From positions 1 through 64,000 of the forward strand of contig JAGHZQ010000065.1 in assembly GCA_017746715.1 (NCBI GenBank): a stretch of 64,000 nt of DNA, in the 5' to 3' direction. Shown here in pieces: positions 54,517 to 63,601 of the stretch. This DNA comes from Cyanobacteria bacterium SBLK (lineage in GTDB: Bacteria > Cyanobacteriota > Cyanobacteriia > Cyanobacteriales > Spirulinaceae). The stretch's first letter is position 1; each line of letters starts with the position of its first letter. The translations under genes and the position numbers were made by a program. The notes under the pieces were generated by a model, which had not been told where the DNA came from, did not search any database, and worked only from the letters and a program-made list of their open reading frames with translations.

Positions 54517-54570
54517 CTGGGGACGTCGTAACCGTCCCCAGTGGGGGGTCTGGGGGGCTAGCCCCCCAGA
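54517..54570. repeat. Two adjacent strong G/C hairpins
   Basis: The first has arms CTGGGGACG and CGTCCCCAG with a seven-base loop. The second is the 22-base perfect palindrome centred on CTAG with arms TCTGGGGGGC and GCCCCCCAGA. Both contain GTCTGGGG, so they may share an origin. They are unusually stable structures in an otherwise AT-rich gap. Confidence 0.75.
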
Positions 54571-54620
54571 AAGACTTATCTACCCCAGCAACAACTTATA
54601 AACACTTCAAACCTCAAAAA

Positions 54621-54857
54621 TCAAGAAAGAGAATCAATATCGATATCTAATTTTTGCAGTTTTTCTTTTAACTGTTGCAATTCAGATTCAGCTTGTTCTC
54701 TCTGTTTTTGTTCGCGTTCTGCTCTTTGTTGCTGGCGATCGCGTTCGCTTTCAGCCGAAATTACTCGTTTTTGCTGGCGATCGGCTCTTTGTTTTTCAAA
54801 CTCCTTTTCCAACCGTTCGCGATCTGCCATTTCCAATGCGCGATCGCGTTGCTCCAC
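54621..54857 (-). pseudogene. Coiled-coil tail fragment of a Uma2 protein
   Basis: The 78-residue frame is entirely charged coiled coil (ERDRQQQRAEREQKQREQAE, ending LDIDIDSLS) and resembles the C-terminal tail of the Uma2 protein at 6575-7498 (EKQRADRAEA, ending GIDPDTLL). It begins at a GTG directly after a stop codon, and the nuclease-like domain is missing, so it is a relic. Confidence 0.7.
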
Positions 54858-55223
54858 ACTTTAGTATACATGCAGTGTAACCCCAGCAAATCGTATTTGC
54901 TTCGGGAACTCGCACCAAGACAATGAATCAATCTTCAAAACTTGTCAAGGAAAAAATTTCCTTTTTTGGGCAAACACGGGAAAATAAAGAAAAGCGATCG
55001 CGCGTTGTTTTTTGAGTTCCTTCGCGCGATCGCAAGGATTAATCGAGATTTCAGCAATGCGATCGCGAGATAGATACAACAGATTCTTATTCTCTCATCC
55101 GCTTTGCCCAATTTTTGACCTTACAGGAATAAGACTTTTTTTGCTAAACTGTAAATTAACTCTAGATGTTCTCAAAACTATTTTTCTTTATTGAAAATTT
55201 ATTCATTAAAAACAAAAAGACAA
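54858..55223. other. Region upstream of the NACHT gene
   Basis: No gene is supported. It holds a hairpin AAGGAAA...TTTCCTT followed by T (about 54949-54967), and an inverted repeat of GCGATCGCGCG (54994-55004) with CGCGCGATCGC (55023-55033). The last 100 bases are AT-rich and probably contain the promoter for the NACHT gene. Confidence 0.5.
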
Positions 55224-58019
55224 ATGATCTCCGAAGATATTGTTTACAAAGAGTATTATCGCAAATACTGGAAGGACTTTTCCAAACAAAAAACCTCAGA
55301 TCTATTGTTGATGCACCCCTTTAGTCTTGATGCAATCTTTGTCGCTCCTTTACTAATTCCTTTTAAATCGTTATCTTTGCTAACACTACATTCAAAACTT
55401 AAAAAAACCAGAAGCAAGAAATTAAAAGATTTCTATTTTGAGCGCAAACAAGAAAAACATTCTAAAATTAAAGTACAGCAAGGTTTTGATGTGATAAAAA
55501 AATATGATGAGATAATAGATGCAGGCAATGAAGAATTATCAGGACTGGCAATTTTAGGAGAACCAGGCATGGGAAAATCTACATTTTTACAAAAGATTGG
55601 GCTTGAATATATCGAAGGATTAGAAAGAAAAAAAACGAGATTTAATGATATTAGAATTCCTATTCTAATTGAATTGAAGATATATAATGCAAAAGAAAAA
55701 TTACAACATTACGATTTTGAGAATGAGGATTCTATCAATTGTATCGAGCAGACCATTCAAGAGCGACTCAAACAATGTAATATTTCTCCAGCAGATCGAG
55801 TGAGTACTCATTATTTAAACAAAGGTAATTTTTTGATATTGCTTGATGGATTAGATGAAGTGTCTTCAGGGAAAAGAGAGAATATTATCTCTCATATCAA
55901 TGGATTGGTCGAACAATATCCCTCAAACAAATTCATTCTCTCATGTCGTACAGAGGCATACGATCGCAAGCTCAACTTTGGTTCTTTTAAAATTCTTGGA
56001 CTTAGCAAAGAGAAGATAGAAGAGCTTATTTATAAATGGTTTGAAAACTGGGCTAAACTGACAGACAACCAAGCAAAGCTAGTCAATGCTACTAAACTGA
56101 TAGAAAAACTTCGCGATGAAGAACATATATCTTGCAAAGATCTCGCACAAACACCACTCCTTTTAACATTGATATGTGCTGCCTATGATAAAACCTTAGA
56201 TCTACAAAAACAAAAGAGTCAAATATACAAAAAAGCATTAGAATTCTTGCTGTATGAATGGTCTAGTATCAAAGGGATAAACCAAACAAAAAAACTAATT
56301 ATAAACTACGAATTGCAAGAAAAGGTACTATCGGAAATCGCTTTCCATGGCTTTAAAGATAACCGTATCTGTTTTAGCGACTTCCATCTCATCTCAAAAA
56401 TCCAAAGATTGCTCGAAAAATCGATTAGCCGCGAAAGAATATCAGAAGATTCTTTAAAGAAAAAGAGCGCGATAGTCCTCAATCAAATGATTGTCGATCA
56501 AGGAATTTTTAGAAAAGAGTCTGAAGGATTTTATTATTTTTCACATCTAACCTTACAAGAATATCTTGCTGCTCTCTATATCGATCGCCAAGCCAAAGCC
56601 GAAGAAGTAGAAAAGTTGATCGAGGATCGTATTTCCGATCGCTCTTGGCGAGAAGTCTTTTTGATTGCATCTGGTGTTGCTCATAACGAAACAAAAGCCA
56701 ATCAATTTCTCATGATGCTCGAACGAAAAACATTGAGCTTTTTGGATAAAGATTCCGATATTACGATGCTATTGAAGTGGACGGCATCTATTGTTTCCCA
56801 AGAAAAACCTGAAGATTTCTCTCCGTTACAAAAACGCGTCATTATGTTGCTAATTTTCCTCATCTTAAATGGTATTCCCAGAGTGCAAGAGAGCCTTGAG
56901 AAGGATAAGATTCCCGGTAAGAGTAAATTTGATGAAAGCGTACTCGCCGCATCTAATGCTATCTCATCAGTAGAAAAACTTTTTGAAGATTTGAAAATAG
57001 AGCTAGATATGAAGGCTATTTATGAATTTGGAGAAGCTCTAGATTTAGCAAACCGAATCAAAAATTATATTCACGATCGTCAAGCTCATATCAAAGACGA
57101 AAAAAGCTACAAAAAAAAGAATTTAGAATCTATTAAAGAAATAAAAAAACAAGAGATAAGAGTGAGAGAGATCGTCATCAATCTCAAAAAATTTTGGGAA
57201 TCACTTAGAGAAAAAAAAGTATTGCGAGAGCAAAATATCAACAAGATTTTACAAGTATTAGATGACATCATTCAAAAATTGAAATCGCCAGAGAACGATA
57301 AGCGTATAAATGGATATTTTGAAGTGAGAAATAGGGTTTATAGCGAGATATACAAAGCACTCGATCCAGAAAAAGAGATCGGAAAAATCTCAAAAGGAAT
57401 CGATAAAAATTTCCAGACAATGACAAGATATATAGATGCAACTCGCTTACTTTTGAACTGCAAGGATAATACCGTCCATGCTACAAAAGATGTATGGGAA
57501 GGGATCTATCAAAGAATGCTAAACTACAATTTTATTGGTTTAAACTATGAAAAAGTTTGGAGCTACACGGAAAGAGCAGCCAATAAACTTACACCACAAC
57601 CAGATATTCACGTCCATCATAAGATCGACCAACAAGGGAATTTTAGTGTTGAGGCTCTTCCTACTCAGAACGGCGAAACAGAAAATATAATTAGCCAAAG
57701 CGGTAAGCCCGGTGAAATTGATGCTTTGAGTACGTCTAAAAATATAGAAGAGACCCAAAAGCAAATCAAGAGACCTAGCAGTTCGGAATCGATACTATCA
57801 TCTATCGCAGAACTCAATCGATTGATCGACGAGCGCTTAGCCAGTTTTCCGAACATGAATTCTATTCAGCAGTTAGAAGTAGCCATTAATGTTCTCAAAG
57901 AGATTGAAGAATGCGAACTTTTGAAAAAAAATTTACTGCAAGCCAAAAAAGAAGGAAAATTAGATGACTTAAAATATGACACCAAACTAGGTGATTTAAT
58001 TGTTTCGCACCTTGAATAG
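55224..58019 (+). CDS. NACHT-type STAND NTPase
   Basis: The 931-residue protein (from ATG; a TTG lies 11 codons upstream) has a short N-terminal domain, a NACHT NTPase (about 105-300) with P-loop LGEPGMGKSTFLQKI, Walker B LILLDGLDEVSSGKR and SCRTEAYD, then a winged-helix part ending in FSHLTLQEYLAALYIDRQ, the closing motif of NACHT modules. The C-terminal 400 residues are helical and coiled coil without recognisable repeats. The gene is clearly AT-rich against its neighbours. NACHT proteins of bacteria include antiphage defence proteins; this role is plausible here but not shown. Confidence 0.85.
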   Translation: MISEDIVYKEYYRKYWKDFSKQKTSDLLLMHPFSLDAIFVAPLLIPFKSLSLLTLHSKLKKTRSKKLKDFYFERKQEKHSKIKVQQGFDVIKKYDEIIDAGNEELSGLAILGEPGMGKSTFLQKIGLEYIEGLERKKTRFNDIRIPILIELKIYNAKEKLQHYDFENEDSINCIEQTIQERLKQCNISPADRVSTHYLNKGNFLILLDGLDEVSSGKRENIISHINGLVEQYPSNKFILSCRTEAYDRKLNFGSFKILGLSKEKIEELIYKWFENWAKLTDNQAKLVNATKLIEKLRDEEHISCKDLAQTPLLLTLICAAYDKTLDLQKQKSQIYKKALEFLLYEWSSIKGINQTKKLIINYELQEKVLSEIAFHGFKDNRICFSDFHLISKIQRLLEKSISRERISEDSLKKKSAIVLNQMIVDQGIFRKESEGFYYFSHLTLQEYLAALYIDRQAKAEEVEKLIEDRISDRSWREVFLIASGVAHNETKANQFLMMLERKTLSFLDKDSDITMLLKWTASIVSQEKPEDFSPLQKRVIMLLIFLILNGIPRVQESLEKDKIPGKSKFDESVLAASNAISSVEKLFEDLKIELDMKAIYEFGEALDLANRIKNYIHDRQAHIKDEKSYKKKNLESIKEIKKQEIRVREIVINLKKFWESLREKKVLREQNINKILQVLDDIIQKLKSPENDKRINGYFEVRNRVYSEIYKALDPEKEIGKISKGIDKNFQTMTRYIDATRLLLNCKDNTVHATKDVWEGIYQRMLNYNFIGLNYEKVWSYTERAANKLTPQPDIHVHHKIDQQGNFSVEALPTQNGETENIISQSGKPGEIDALSTSKNIEETQKQIKRPSSSESILSSIAELNRLIDERLASFPNMNSIQQLEVAINVLKEIEECELLKKNLLQAKKEGKLDDLKYDTKLGDLIVSHLE

Positions 58020-58325
58020 AATAATTTTTGTTGGAATAACTCATAGACAATTTAAGTTCGCGATCGATGGAACGACGACGACAGCTCAAACGTGGAATAT
58101 TACCGTCAGCGATCGCGCTCCCAACGATATCGGCAATATTTGTTTCTTGATGCCAAACCATGCGAGTGGGCTGTTGAAGTAGATCTCTTGTCACATAAGC
58201 AACATCACGATCGCAATTTGAGCCGGGGAAAACAATAACACTAAATTTTATTGTTTTGAATAATAGATAAATATGAGAAACGCGAGGATTTAGGCCAGCA
58301 AAAGAATATAAATGTTTAGGAAAAT
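58020..58325. other. Gap between the NACHT and ABC ATPase genes
   Basis: The genes converge here. I see HIP1 sites and AT-rich DNA but no conserved gene, repeat array or clear terminator. Open frames in it overlap the NACHT gene antisense and look like chance. Confidence 0.5.
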
Positions 58326-59528
58326 TTATTGAGAGATATTACCTTCCGTTTCCGGATCGAACAGATGAATTTTATTAATTATACACGATAACCAAAGAGA
58401 ATCGCCTTCCTTGACCTTTTCATCGGGAGAAATGCGAACTTGTAACTGAGAATCGGAGTTTTTCGTGAGATGAACTGATAAATAAGTGTCATTCCCCAAC
58501 GCCTCCACCAAATCCACGCCAACCGACAAGCGATCGCTTCCCGAATCAGCGAGTATAAAATGTTCCGGGCGAATTCCCAACAAGAGAGAGCGCCCCCGAT
58601 AACCCCCCAGGCGATCGCGCCATTCCTCCCCCAAACTCACGCAAAAATCATCGCAATGCAAACTTAAATCCTCATCTACCGCAACAGTGAGAAAATTCAT
58701 GGGAGGAGACCCGATAAACTCCGCCACAAAACGATTCGCCGGATGATTGTACAATTCGAGAGGTCGGGCAATCTGTTGAATTTCCCCGCCATTCATCACC
58801 GCAATGCGATCGCCCATGGTCATCGCCTCGGTTTGGTCGTGGGTGACGTAAATGGTGGTAATATCTAACTCTCGCTGTAACTGCACGATTTGACTGCGGG
58901 TTTCCGCCCGCAACTTGGCATCTAAATTCGAGAGAGGTTCGTCCATTAAAAAGACTTGGGGATTGCGAGCGATCGCTCTCCCCAAAGCTACCCTCTGTTT
59001 TTGTCCCCCGGAAAGCTGTCGCGGCAAGCGATTTAAAAGCGCCTCAATCTGTAATAACTCCGCCACCCCCCGCACCCGCTTGGCGATCGCGATTTCCTGT
59101 TGGGACTGATAGCGCCAGCCCGAGGGCAGCGATCGCGTCACCCCACCCCAAAGACTCGCCCCCCATTTCCCCAAGCGATCGCCCAAACCTCGCCCCTTCT
59201 CCTCGCGCCCCATGCGGCGCAATCCAAAAGCAATATTGTCATAAACCGACAGATGGGGATAGAGGGCGTAACTTTGAAACACCATGGCAATATCGCGCTG
59301 TTTGGGGGGCAAATCGTTAACGAGACGATCGCCCACGGAAATATTCCCCGCCGTCAGCACCTCTAACCCTGCGATTGTCCGCAACAGGGTACTTTTGCCG
59401 CATCCCGACGGACCCACCAACACCATAAACTCCCCATCCTCCACCTGCAAATCGATCGCCCGCAGCACATTCGTCTCGCGATCGCCCGCAAAACTCTTAT
59501 AAACCCTATCCAAAACAACCCGAGCCAT
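58326..59528 (-). CDS. Sugar-type ABC transporter ATP-binding protein (MalK/UgpC-like)
   Basis: The 400-residue ATPase has Walker A GPSGCGKST, Q-loop VFQSYALYPHLSVYDNIAFGL, signature LSGGQKQR, Walker B VFLMDEPLSNLDAK, H-loop YVTHDQTEAMTMGD and a TOBE domain (about 285-395), as in MalK/UgpC. About 30 extra residues are inserted after the Q-loop (near 105-135, rich in Gly and Trp). No permease is nearby. The solute-binding lipoprotein encoded near 23 kb is a conceivable but distant partner, since such ATPases are often shared by several importers. Confidence 0.88.
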   Translation of the reverse strand: MARVVLDRVYKSFAGDRETNVLRAIDLQVEDGEFMVLVGPSGCGKSTLLRTIAGLEVLTAGNISVGDRLVNDLPPKQRDIAMVFQSYALYPHLSVYDNIAFGLRRMGREEKGRGLGDRLGKWGASLWGGVTRSLPSGWRYQSQQEIAIAKRVRGVAELLQIEALLNRLPRQLSGGQKQRVALGRAIARNPQVFLMDEPLSNLDAKLRAETRSQIVQLQRELDITTIYVTHDQTEAMTMGDRIAVMNGGEIQQIARPLELYNHPANRFVAEFIGSPPMNFLTVAVDEDLSLHCDDFCVSLGEEWRDRLGGYRGRSLLLGIRPEHFILADSGSDRLSVGVDLVEALGNDTYLSVHLTKNSDSQLQVRISPDEKVKEGDSLWLSCIINKIHLFDPETEGNISQ

Positions 59529-59529
59529 G

Positions 59530-59646
59530 TTCAGTTATCAGTTATCAGTTATCAGTTATCAATTATCAATGAAAGGGACACCCTAGCAGCAATTTATTCA
59601 TTTTCCCCACTCTCAACTGTCAACTCTCAACTGTCAACTCTCAACG
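59530..59646. repeat. Heptameric tandem repeats AGTTATC and AACTCTC/AACTGTC
   Basis: About six AGTTATC/AATTATC units (59531-59570) are followed 40 bases later by five TCAACTC/TCAACTG units (59607-59645). Both are heptameric short tandem repeats in the gap between divergent genes. Confidence 0.8.
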
Positions 59647-59768
59647 AATCCCCCACTCCCCCATTCCCCATTCTTCACATTGTCTGGCATAATCGAAATT
59701 CTGGGATTCTCATTGATAATCGGTCATCAATCATCGATCGCTGAACAAACAATTGGAGTACGTTCCCC

Positions 59769-61157
59769 TTGAAATTTCGTTGGTATATCCTTAGTTTGCT
59801 GGCCGCTGTTTTCTTTGCCTTACCCGCAGAAGCAGCGCGATTGTTATTGTGGGACTTCGATCGCGATCGCAATCGCCTCAGTTTCACCACCGATGTTGGC
59901 GTAACCCCCTCGGTCAGACTCATCTCCAATCCGACGCGCTTGGTGGTGGATCTCCCTGCTGGCAGTCGTTACAGCCGAAGTCAGAGAGTCGGCGGCGCGA
60001 TCGCCAGCGTGCGGATCGGACAGCCCAATGCCCAAACCTCTCGCCTCGTGGTGGAACTGGCACCGGGATATTACCTCGATCCCCAAAAGGTGCAAATTGA
60101 GGGGACTCCCTCCCAATGGACAATACAACTGCCCCCACCTCAACGCTCTGCCCCTAATTTTCGCCCCGTCGTTCGCAGTAATATTCCCGAATGGTTTCAA
60201 ATTACCAGCAATGGTTTTTTCGTGCGCCTGCGCGATCGCGATCGACCTGATGAGATTGAAGTCGATCGCAGCAATGACGGGCGTACCGTCGATATTACTT
60301 TAGAAGGGGCGAGGGTACGCGGAGCCAGATCCTCAGAAACTTTTAAGGTGAATCGCTACGGAGTTGAGGGAGTTCGCTTTACTCAATTGGGAAATAACGC
60401 TAGGATTGTGCTCTCTCTCGATCGCGATAGTCCCCGTTGGGAAGTCTCCGATCGCCGGCGAGGCATTTCCATCGTTCCCGAGGAAGGCAGTCAAATTTTA
60501 CGGGACGATCCGCCCCCCGATCGCGTCTCCAACACCAGCGAAATTGTCATTCCCGTTCCTCCACCCCAACAACCCTCTCTTCCCGATTGGGGAAATGTTT
60601 CCTGCCCCAACCGAAGCGCTGTCGTGGTTATCGATCCCGGACATGGAGGGAAGGATCCCGGAGCGATCGGCATTGGCGGTTTGCGAGAGAAAGATGTGGT
60701 GTTGCCCATCTCTTTAGAAATCGCCGAACGGTTGCGCCGTTGTCGGATTAATGTGATTATGACTCGTTCCGACGATCGCTTTATCACTTTACGAGGACGC
60801 GCCTATATGGCCAACCGCGCCCGCGCCGATATTTTCGCCAGCATTCACGCGAATGCTGTCGGGGGCTATCGTCCGGAGGTGAATGGCATGGAAACATTTT
60901 ATTATTCCCGAGGCTATCGTTTGGCGCAGGTGGTGCACCAAACTATTCTCGAAACCGTTCCCATTTATCGCAATCGTGGGGTCAAACAAGCGAGATTTTA
61001 TGTGTTGCGAAATACGTCAATGCCTTCCATTCTCGTAGAGGTGGGTTTTGTGACGGGAAATGTTGACTCTCGCAATTTATCCAATGCCGCCTATCGCAGT
61101 CAAATGGCACAGGCGATCGCGCTGGGGATTTTGCGCTATTTGCAATACTATCGGTAA
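59769..61157 (+). CDS. N-acetylmuramoyl-L-alanine amidase with AMIN domain
   Basis: The 462-residue protein has a signal peptide (about 1-22, AVFFALPAEA), an N-terminal AMIN domain (about 25-125) that targets septal peptidoglycan, a linker region, and an amidase_3 domain (about 285-460). Zinc and catalytic residues are seen in VVIDPGHGGKDPG, REKDVVLPI, ASIHANAV and ILVEVGFVTG. It starts at TTG with GGAG about ten bases upstream. AmiC-type enzymes cut septal wall and shape cell-cell junctions in filamentous cyanobacteria. Confidence 0.93.
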   Translation: MKFRWYILSLLAAVFFALPAEAARLLLWDFDRDRNRLSFTTDVGVTPSVRLISNPTRLVVDLPAGSRYSRSQRVGGAIASVRIGQPNAQTSRLVVELAPGYYLDPQKVQIEGTPSQWTIQLPPPQRSAPNFRPVVRSNIPEWFQITSNGFFVRLRDRDRPDEIEVDRSNDGRTVDITLEGARVRGARSSETFKVNRYGVEGVRFTQLGNNARIVLSLDRDSPRWEVSDRRRGISIVPEEGSQILRDDPPPDRVSNTSEIVIPVPPPQQPSLPDWGNVSCPNRSAVVVIDPGHGGKDPGAIGIGGLREKDVVLPISLEIAERLRRCRINVIMTRSDDRFITLRGRAYMANRARADIFASIHANAVGGYRPEVNGMETFYYSRGYRLAQVVHQTILETVPIYRNRGVKQARFYVLRNTSMPSILVEVGFVTGNVDSRNLSNAAYRSQMAQAIALGILRYLQYYR

Positions 61158-61468
61158 TTACATTGTTCTTTGTATCGCGATCCGCCAGGGATTGAAAATC
61201 CCTGTCTCATAGGTCAAATCCATTGAAATGGATTGGGAAATTTCGCGATCGCAATCTTAACTAACGCCTGAAGAGCCATAAAATCCTTCTCTCCAACAAG
61301 CGGCGATCGCGTTTCGGCATCGATTGCTTGTTTCCCCCAGACTACATCTTCGAGTTCGTCCAAGCGATCGATTAAATGTCGTTTTGGGCTGATGAATCGC
61401 ACCTCCAATTTGTGAAAACTGTTGGTATATTGGATAAAGCAAGGCGATCGCAATAAAATTTTTCAACG
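61158..61468. other. Gap between amidase and methyltransferase genes
   Basis: The stretch contains several HIP1 sites. A 79-codon minus-strand frame (61214-61453) begins with TTG, reads through HIP1 sites and resembles nothing I know. I treat the gap as non-coding with low certainty. Confidence 0.4.
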
Positions 61469-62776
61469 ATGAAAAAAGCAATTCGATTTATCGATCTTTT
61501 TGCAGGATTAGGAGGGATGCGCTTAGGATTAGAACGAGCTTGTCTGGAACTGAATTTAAAGGTTGAGTGCGTTTTTACATCGGAAATTAAACCCAATGCC
61601 GTCCGAACTTATCAAGAGAATTTTCCGAATAGTAAAGTTTGGGGAGATATTAGAATCATTCCTAGCGAAGAGATTCCTGATTTCCATCTTCTCTTGGCGG
61701 GTTTTCCCTGTCAAGCCTTTAGTACGGCGGGAATGAGACAGGGTTTTGCCGATACTCGAGGCACTTTATTTTTTGAGGTCGAACGAATTTTGCGCGATAA
61801 ACAACCGGATGGGTTTATTTTAGAAAATGTGGCAGGTTTGGTGACAAATAATAAAGGTGAAACTTTAAAAACCATTCTCCACATCTTAAAAAATTTAGGC
61901 TATTTCGTCACTTGTGAGGTGTTGAATGCTCTCGATTTTGGCGTACCGCAAGATCGCAAACGAATTTATATTGTGGGGATGCGATCGCATTCTCTTTCTC
62001 TCAAAGATATCCCCACATCCAAACCCGTGCCTCTATCGCATATTTTAGAGACAGGAAAACCCACTTTAAAAAGCGAATTCATCGATAAATTGCTCTCTCA
62101 CTATTCCATGGAAGAATTAGCAGGTAAATCAATTAAAGATAAACGAGGTGGGAAGAATAATATTCATAGTTGGGATATCGATCTGAGGGGGAAAACAAAT
62201 GCAACGCAAAAACAATTGTTAAATCTACTCTTAAAAGAACGACGCAAGAAAAAATGGGCGAAGTTGAAGGGAATAAAATGGATGGATGGGATGCCTTTGA
62301 CGTTAGAGGAAATTACGAGTTTTTTCGCTCCCGAACATTTATTTGAGTTTGAAGATTTGCGAACATTATTAGACGATCTGGTAGCCAAAAATTATCTTGC
62401 TTTCGAGCATCCTAAAGATGAAGTAGAAGTATTGAATAACAATAACCAGAAGGTCAAAAAAAGACTGGCGAGAATGGATTTACCGAAAGGTTATAATCTA
62501 GTCACGGGTAAACTCAGTTTTGAAATTTCCAAGATTTTAGATCCGAATGAGTTTGCGCCGACATTAGTAGCGACAGATATGGAAAGATTAGCAGTGATTG
62601 ATGGGGAAGGATTGAGAAAATTAACGATTCGAGAAGGGTTGAAATTGTTTGGTTTTTGCGATCGCTATCAAATTGATTTACCCGAGAAAAAGGCCTTTGA
62701 TTTATTGGGAAATACCGTGGTGGTTTCGGTTATGGAGAAAATTAGCGATCGCCTCCTCAGAACTAAACATTTATGA
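61469..62776 (+). CDS. DNA (cytosine-5-)-methyltransferase, orphan
   Basis: The 435-residue enzyme has the m5C methyltransferase motifs in order: I FIDLFAGLGGMRLGL, IV AGFPCQAFSTAG with the catalytic Cys, VI ENVAGL, VIII QDRKRIYIVGM, a target-recognition region (about 190-345) and the C-terminal motifs X/IX (FAPTLVATD, LLGNTVVVSV). The recognition site cannot be read from the sequence. No restriction nuclease is adjacent, so it may be a solitary epigenetic enzyme. Confidence 0.92.
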   Translation: MKKAIRFIDLFAGLGGMRLGLERACLELNLKVECVFTSEIKPNAVRTYQENFPNSKVWGDIRIIPSEEIPDFHLLLAGFPCQAFSTAGMRQGFADTRGTLFFEVERILRDKQPDGFILENVAGLVTNNKGETLKTILHILKNLGYFVTCEVLNALDFGVPQDRKRIYIVGMRSHSLSLKDIPTSKPVPLSHILETGKPTLKSEFIDKLLSHYSMEELAGKSIKDKRGGKNNIHSWDIDLRGKTNATQKQLLNLLLKERRKKKWAKLKGIKWMDGMPLTLEEITSFFAPEHLFEFEDLRTLLDDLVAKNYLAFEHPKDEVEVLNNNNQKVKKRLARMDLPKGYNLVTGKLSFEISKILDPNEFAPTLVATDMERLAVIDGEGLRKLTIREGLKLFGFCDRYQIDLPEKKAFDLLGNTVVVSVMEKISDRLLRTKHL

Positions 62777-62796
62777 AGTGCGATCGCCTCATAAAT

Positions 62797-63099
62797 TCAC
62801 TGATAACTGGTGATTGTTGACTGGTGACTGATTATTGGTTTGGTTAAATCCGCACAAAAGCGATCGCCAACAATTTGAGAACGGGTATGAATTGGTTGTG
62901 CGTGGGTCGTTTTCGTCAGAGGCAAAGGCTTAACCCGTAGCGATATTCTTTGACAAACGAGGCGATCGCTACCCGGTTTGAGATATTCCCAAGCATAAGT
63001 TCCCGAAGCGGGAGACTGTGCCGGAGCAGGGGAAGACGTTAATATAACCAACAAAGCAACAGCCAAACCGAGAAGAGTAAAAATAAAAGTTTTAATCAT
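62797..63099 (-). CDS. Small secreted protein, unknown
   Basis: The 100-residue protein has a signal peptide (MIKTFIFTLLGLAVALLVIL, cleaved near APAQS) and a mature part with two cysteines (CQR and FCAD), likely one disulphide. ATG at 63099 follows GAAGGAAGG. The last residues read through a heptamer-like repeat (QSTITSYQ), so the true end may vary between strains. No family recognised. Confidence 0.65.
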   Translation of the reverse strand: MIKTFIFTLLGLAVALLVILTSSPAPAQSPASGTYAWEYLKPGSDRLVCQRISLRVKPLPLTKTTHAQPIHTRSQIVGDRFCADLTKPIISHQSTITSYQ

Positions 63100-63172
63100 A
63101 ACCTTCCTTCGCAATAAATACACCAGACTTGGCTACAACAGAAATTCACCTAATTCCAAAGTACCCAAAAAA

Positions 63173-63601
63173 TTATTGCGAAGGCACAAGATCCACGCTC
63201 AAAATCGTCCGATTGAACCCATTTACCCGTTCGTAAGCGAACCGATCCACGCTTTCCATGGCCAGAAAAATCCCTAAACCTCCAAGCGGACGCAACTCCG
63301 GTGGCTGTTCTACCGCTTGCAGGGCGCGCGCTTGAACCTGTTGGGGATTGTAAGTCATGCCCGTATCCTCCACGAAAATCGTCAGGGAATCGTCCTCAAT
63401 GCAGGCAAAAAGGTGCAACTGCCCCTCAATTCCCGCCTCGTGATAGCCGTGAACGATAATATTAGTCGTCACTTCATCCACCGCTAGCCGTAAATTATAA
63501 GCGGCTTGGCGATCCAACCCCGCTCGTTCCGCCACCGCCTTAACATAACCGGCGATCGCTCCCAAAGCCTCGAGAGTTCCTGTTACCGTTAACGATCTCA
63601 T
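63173..63601 (-). CDS. RsbW-like anti-sigma factor serine kinase
   Basis: The 142-residue GHKL ATPase has N-box RLAVDEVTTNIIVHGYHEAG, G1 EDTGMTYNP and G2-like PLGGLGIFLAMESVD, as in RsbW/SpoIIAB kinases. These bind a sigma factor or other target and phosphorylate an antagonist STAS protein. It overlaps the phosphatase gene by four bases (ATGA), so the two are translationally coupled. Confidence 0.88.
   Translation of the reverse strand: MRSLTVTGTLEALGAIAGYVKAVAERAGLDRQAAYNLRLAVDEVTTNIIVHGYHEAGIEGQLHLFACIEDDSLTIFVEDTGMTYNPQQVQARALQAVEQPPELRPLGGLGIFLAMESVDRFAYERVNGFNRTILSVDLVPSQ

Larger units (their letters stand above)
54144..54620. other. Intergenic region with several hairpins
   Basis: No gene is supported. 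It starts with the upstream region of the small membrane gene, contains AT-rich DNA in the middle (54240-54420), and ends with two strong G/C hairpins before the Uma2 fragment. Confidence 0.5.

Noticed and set aside
57895..58194. Minus-strand frame of 99 codons at the end of the NACHT gene
   Set aside because: It overlaps the NACHT coding sequence antisense and has no recognisable feature.
61214..61481. Two overlapping minus-strand frames before the methyltransferase gene
   Set aside because: They overlap each other, the 79-codon one starts with TTG, and both read through HIP1 sites; no homology recognised.
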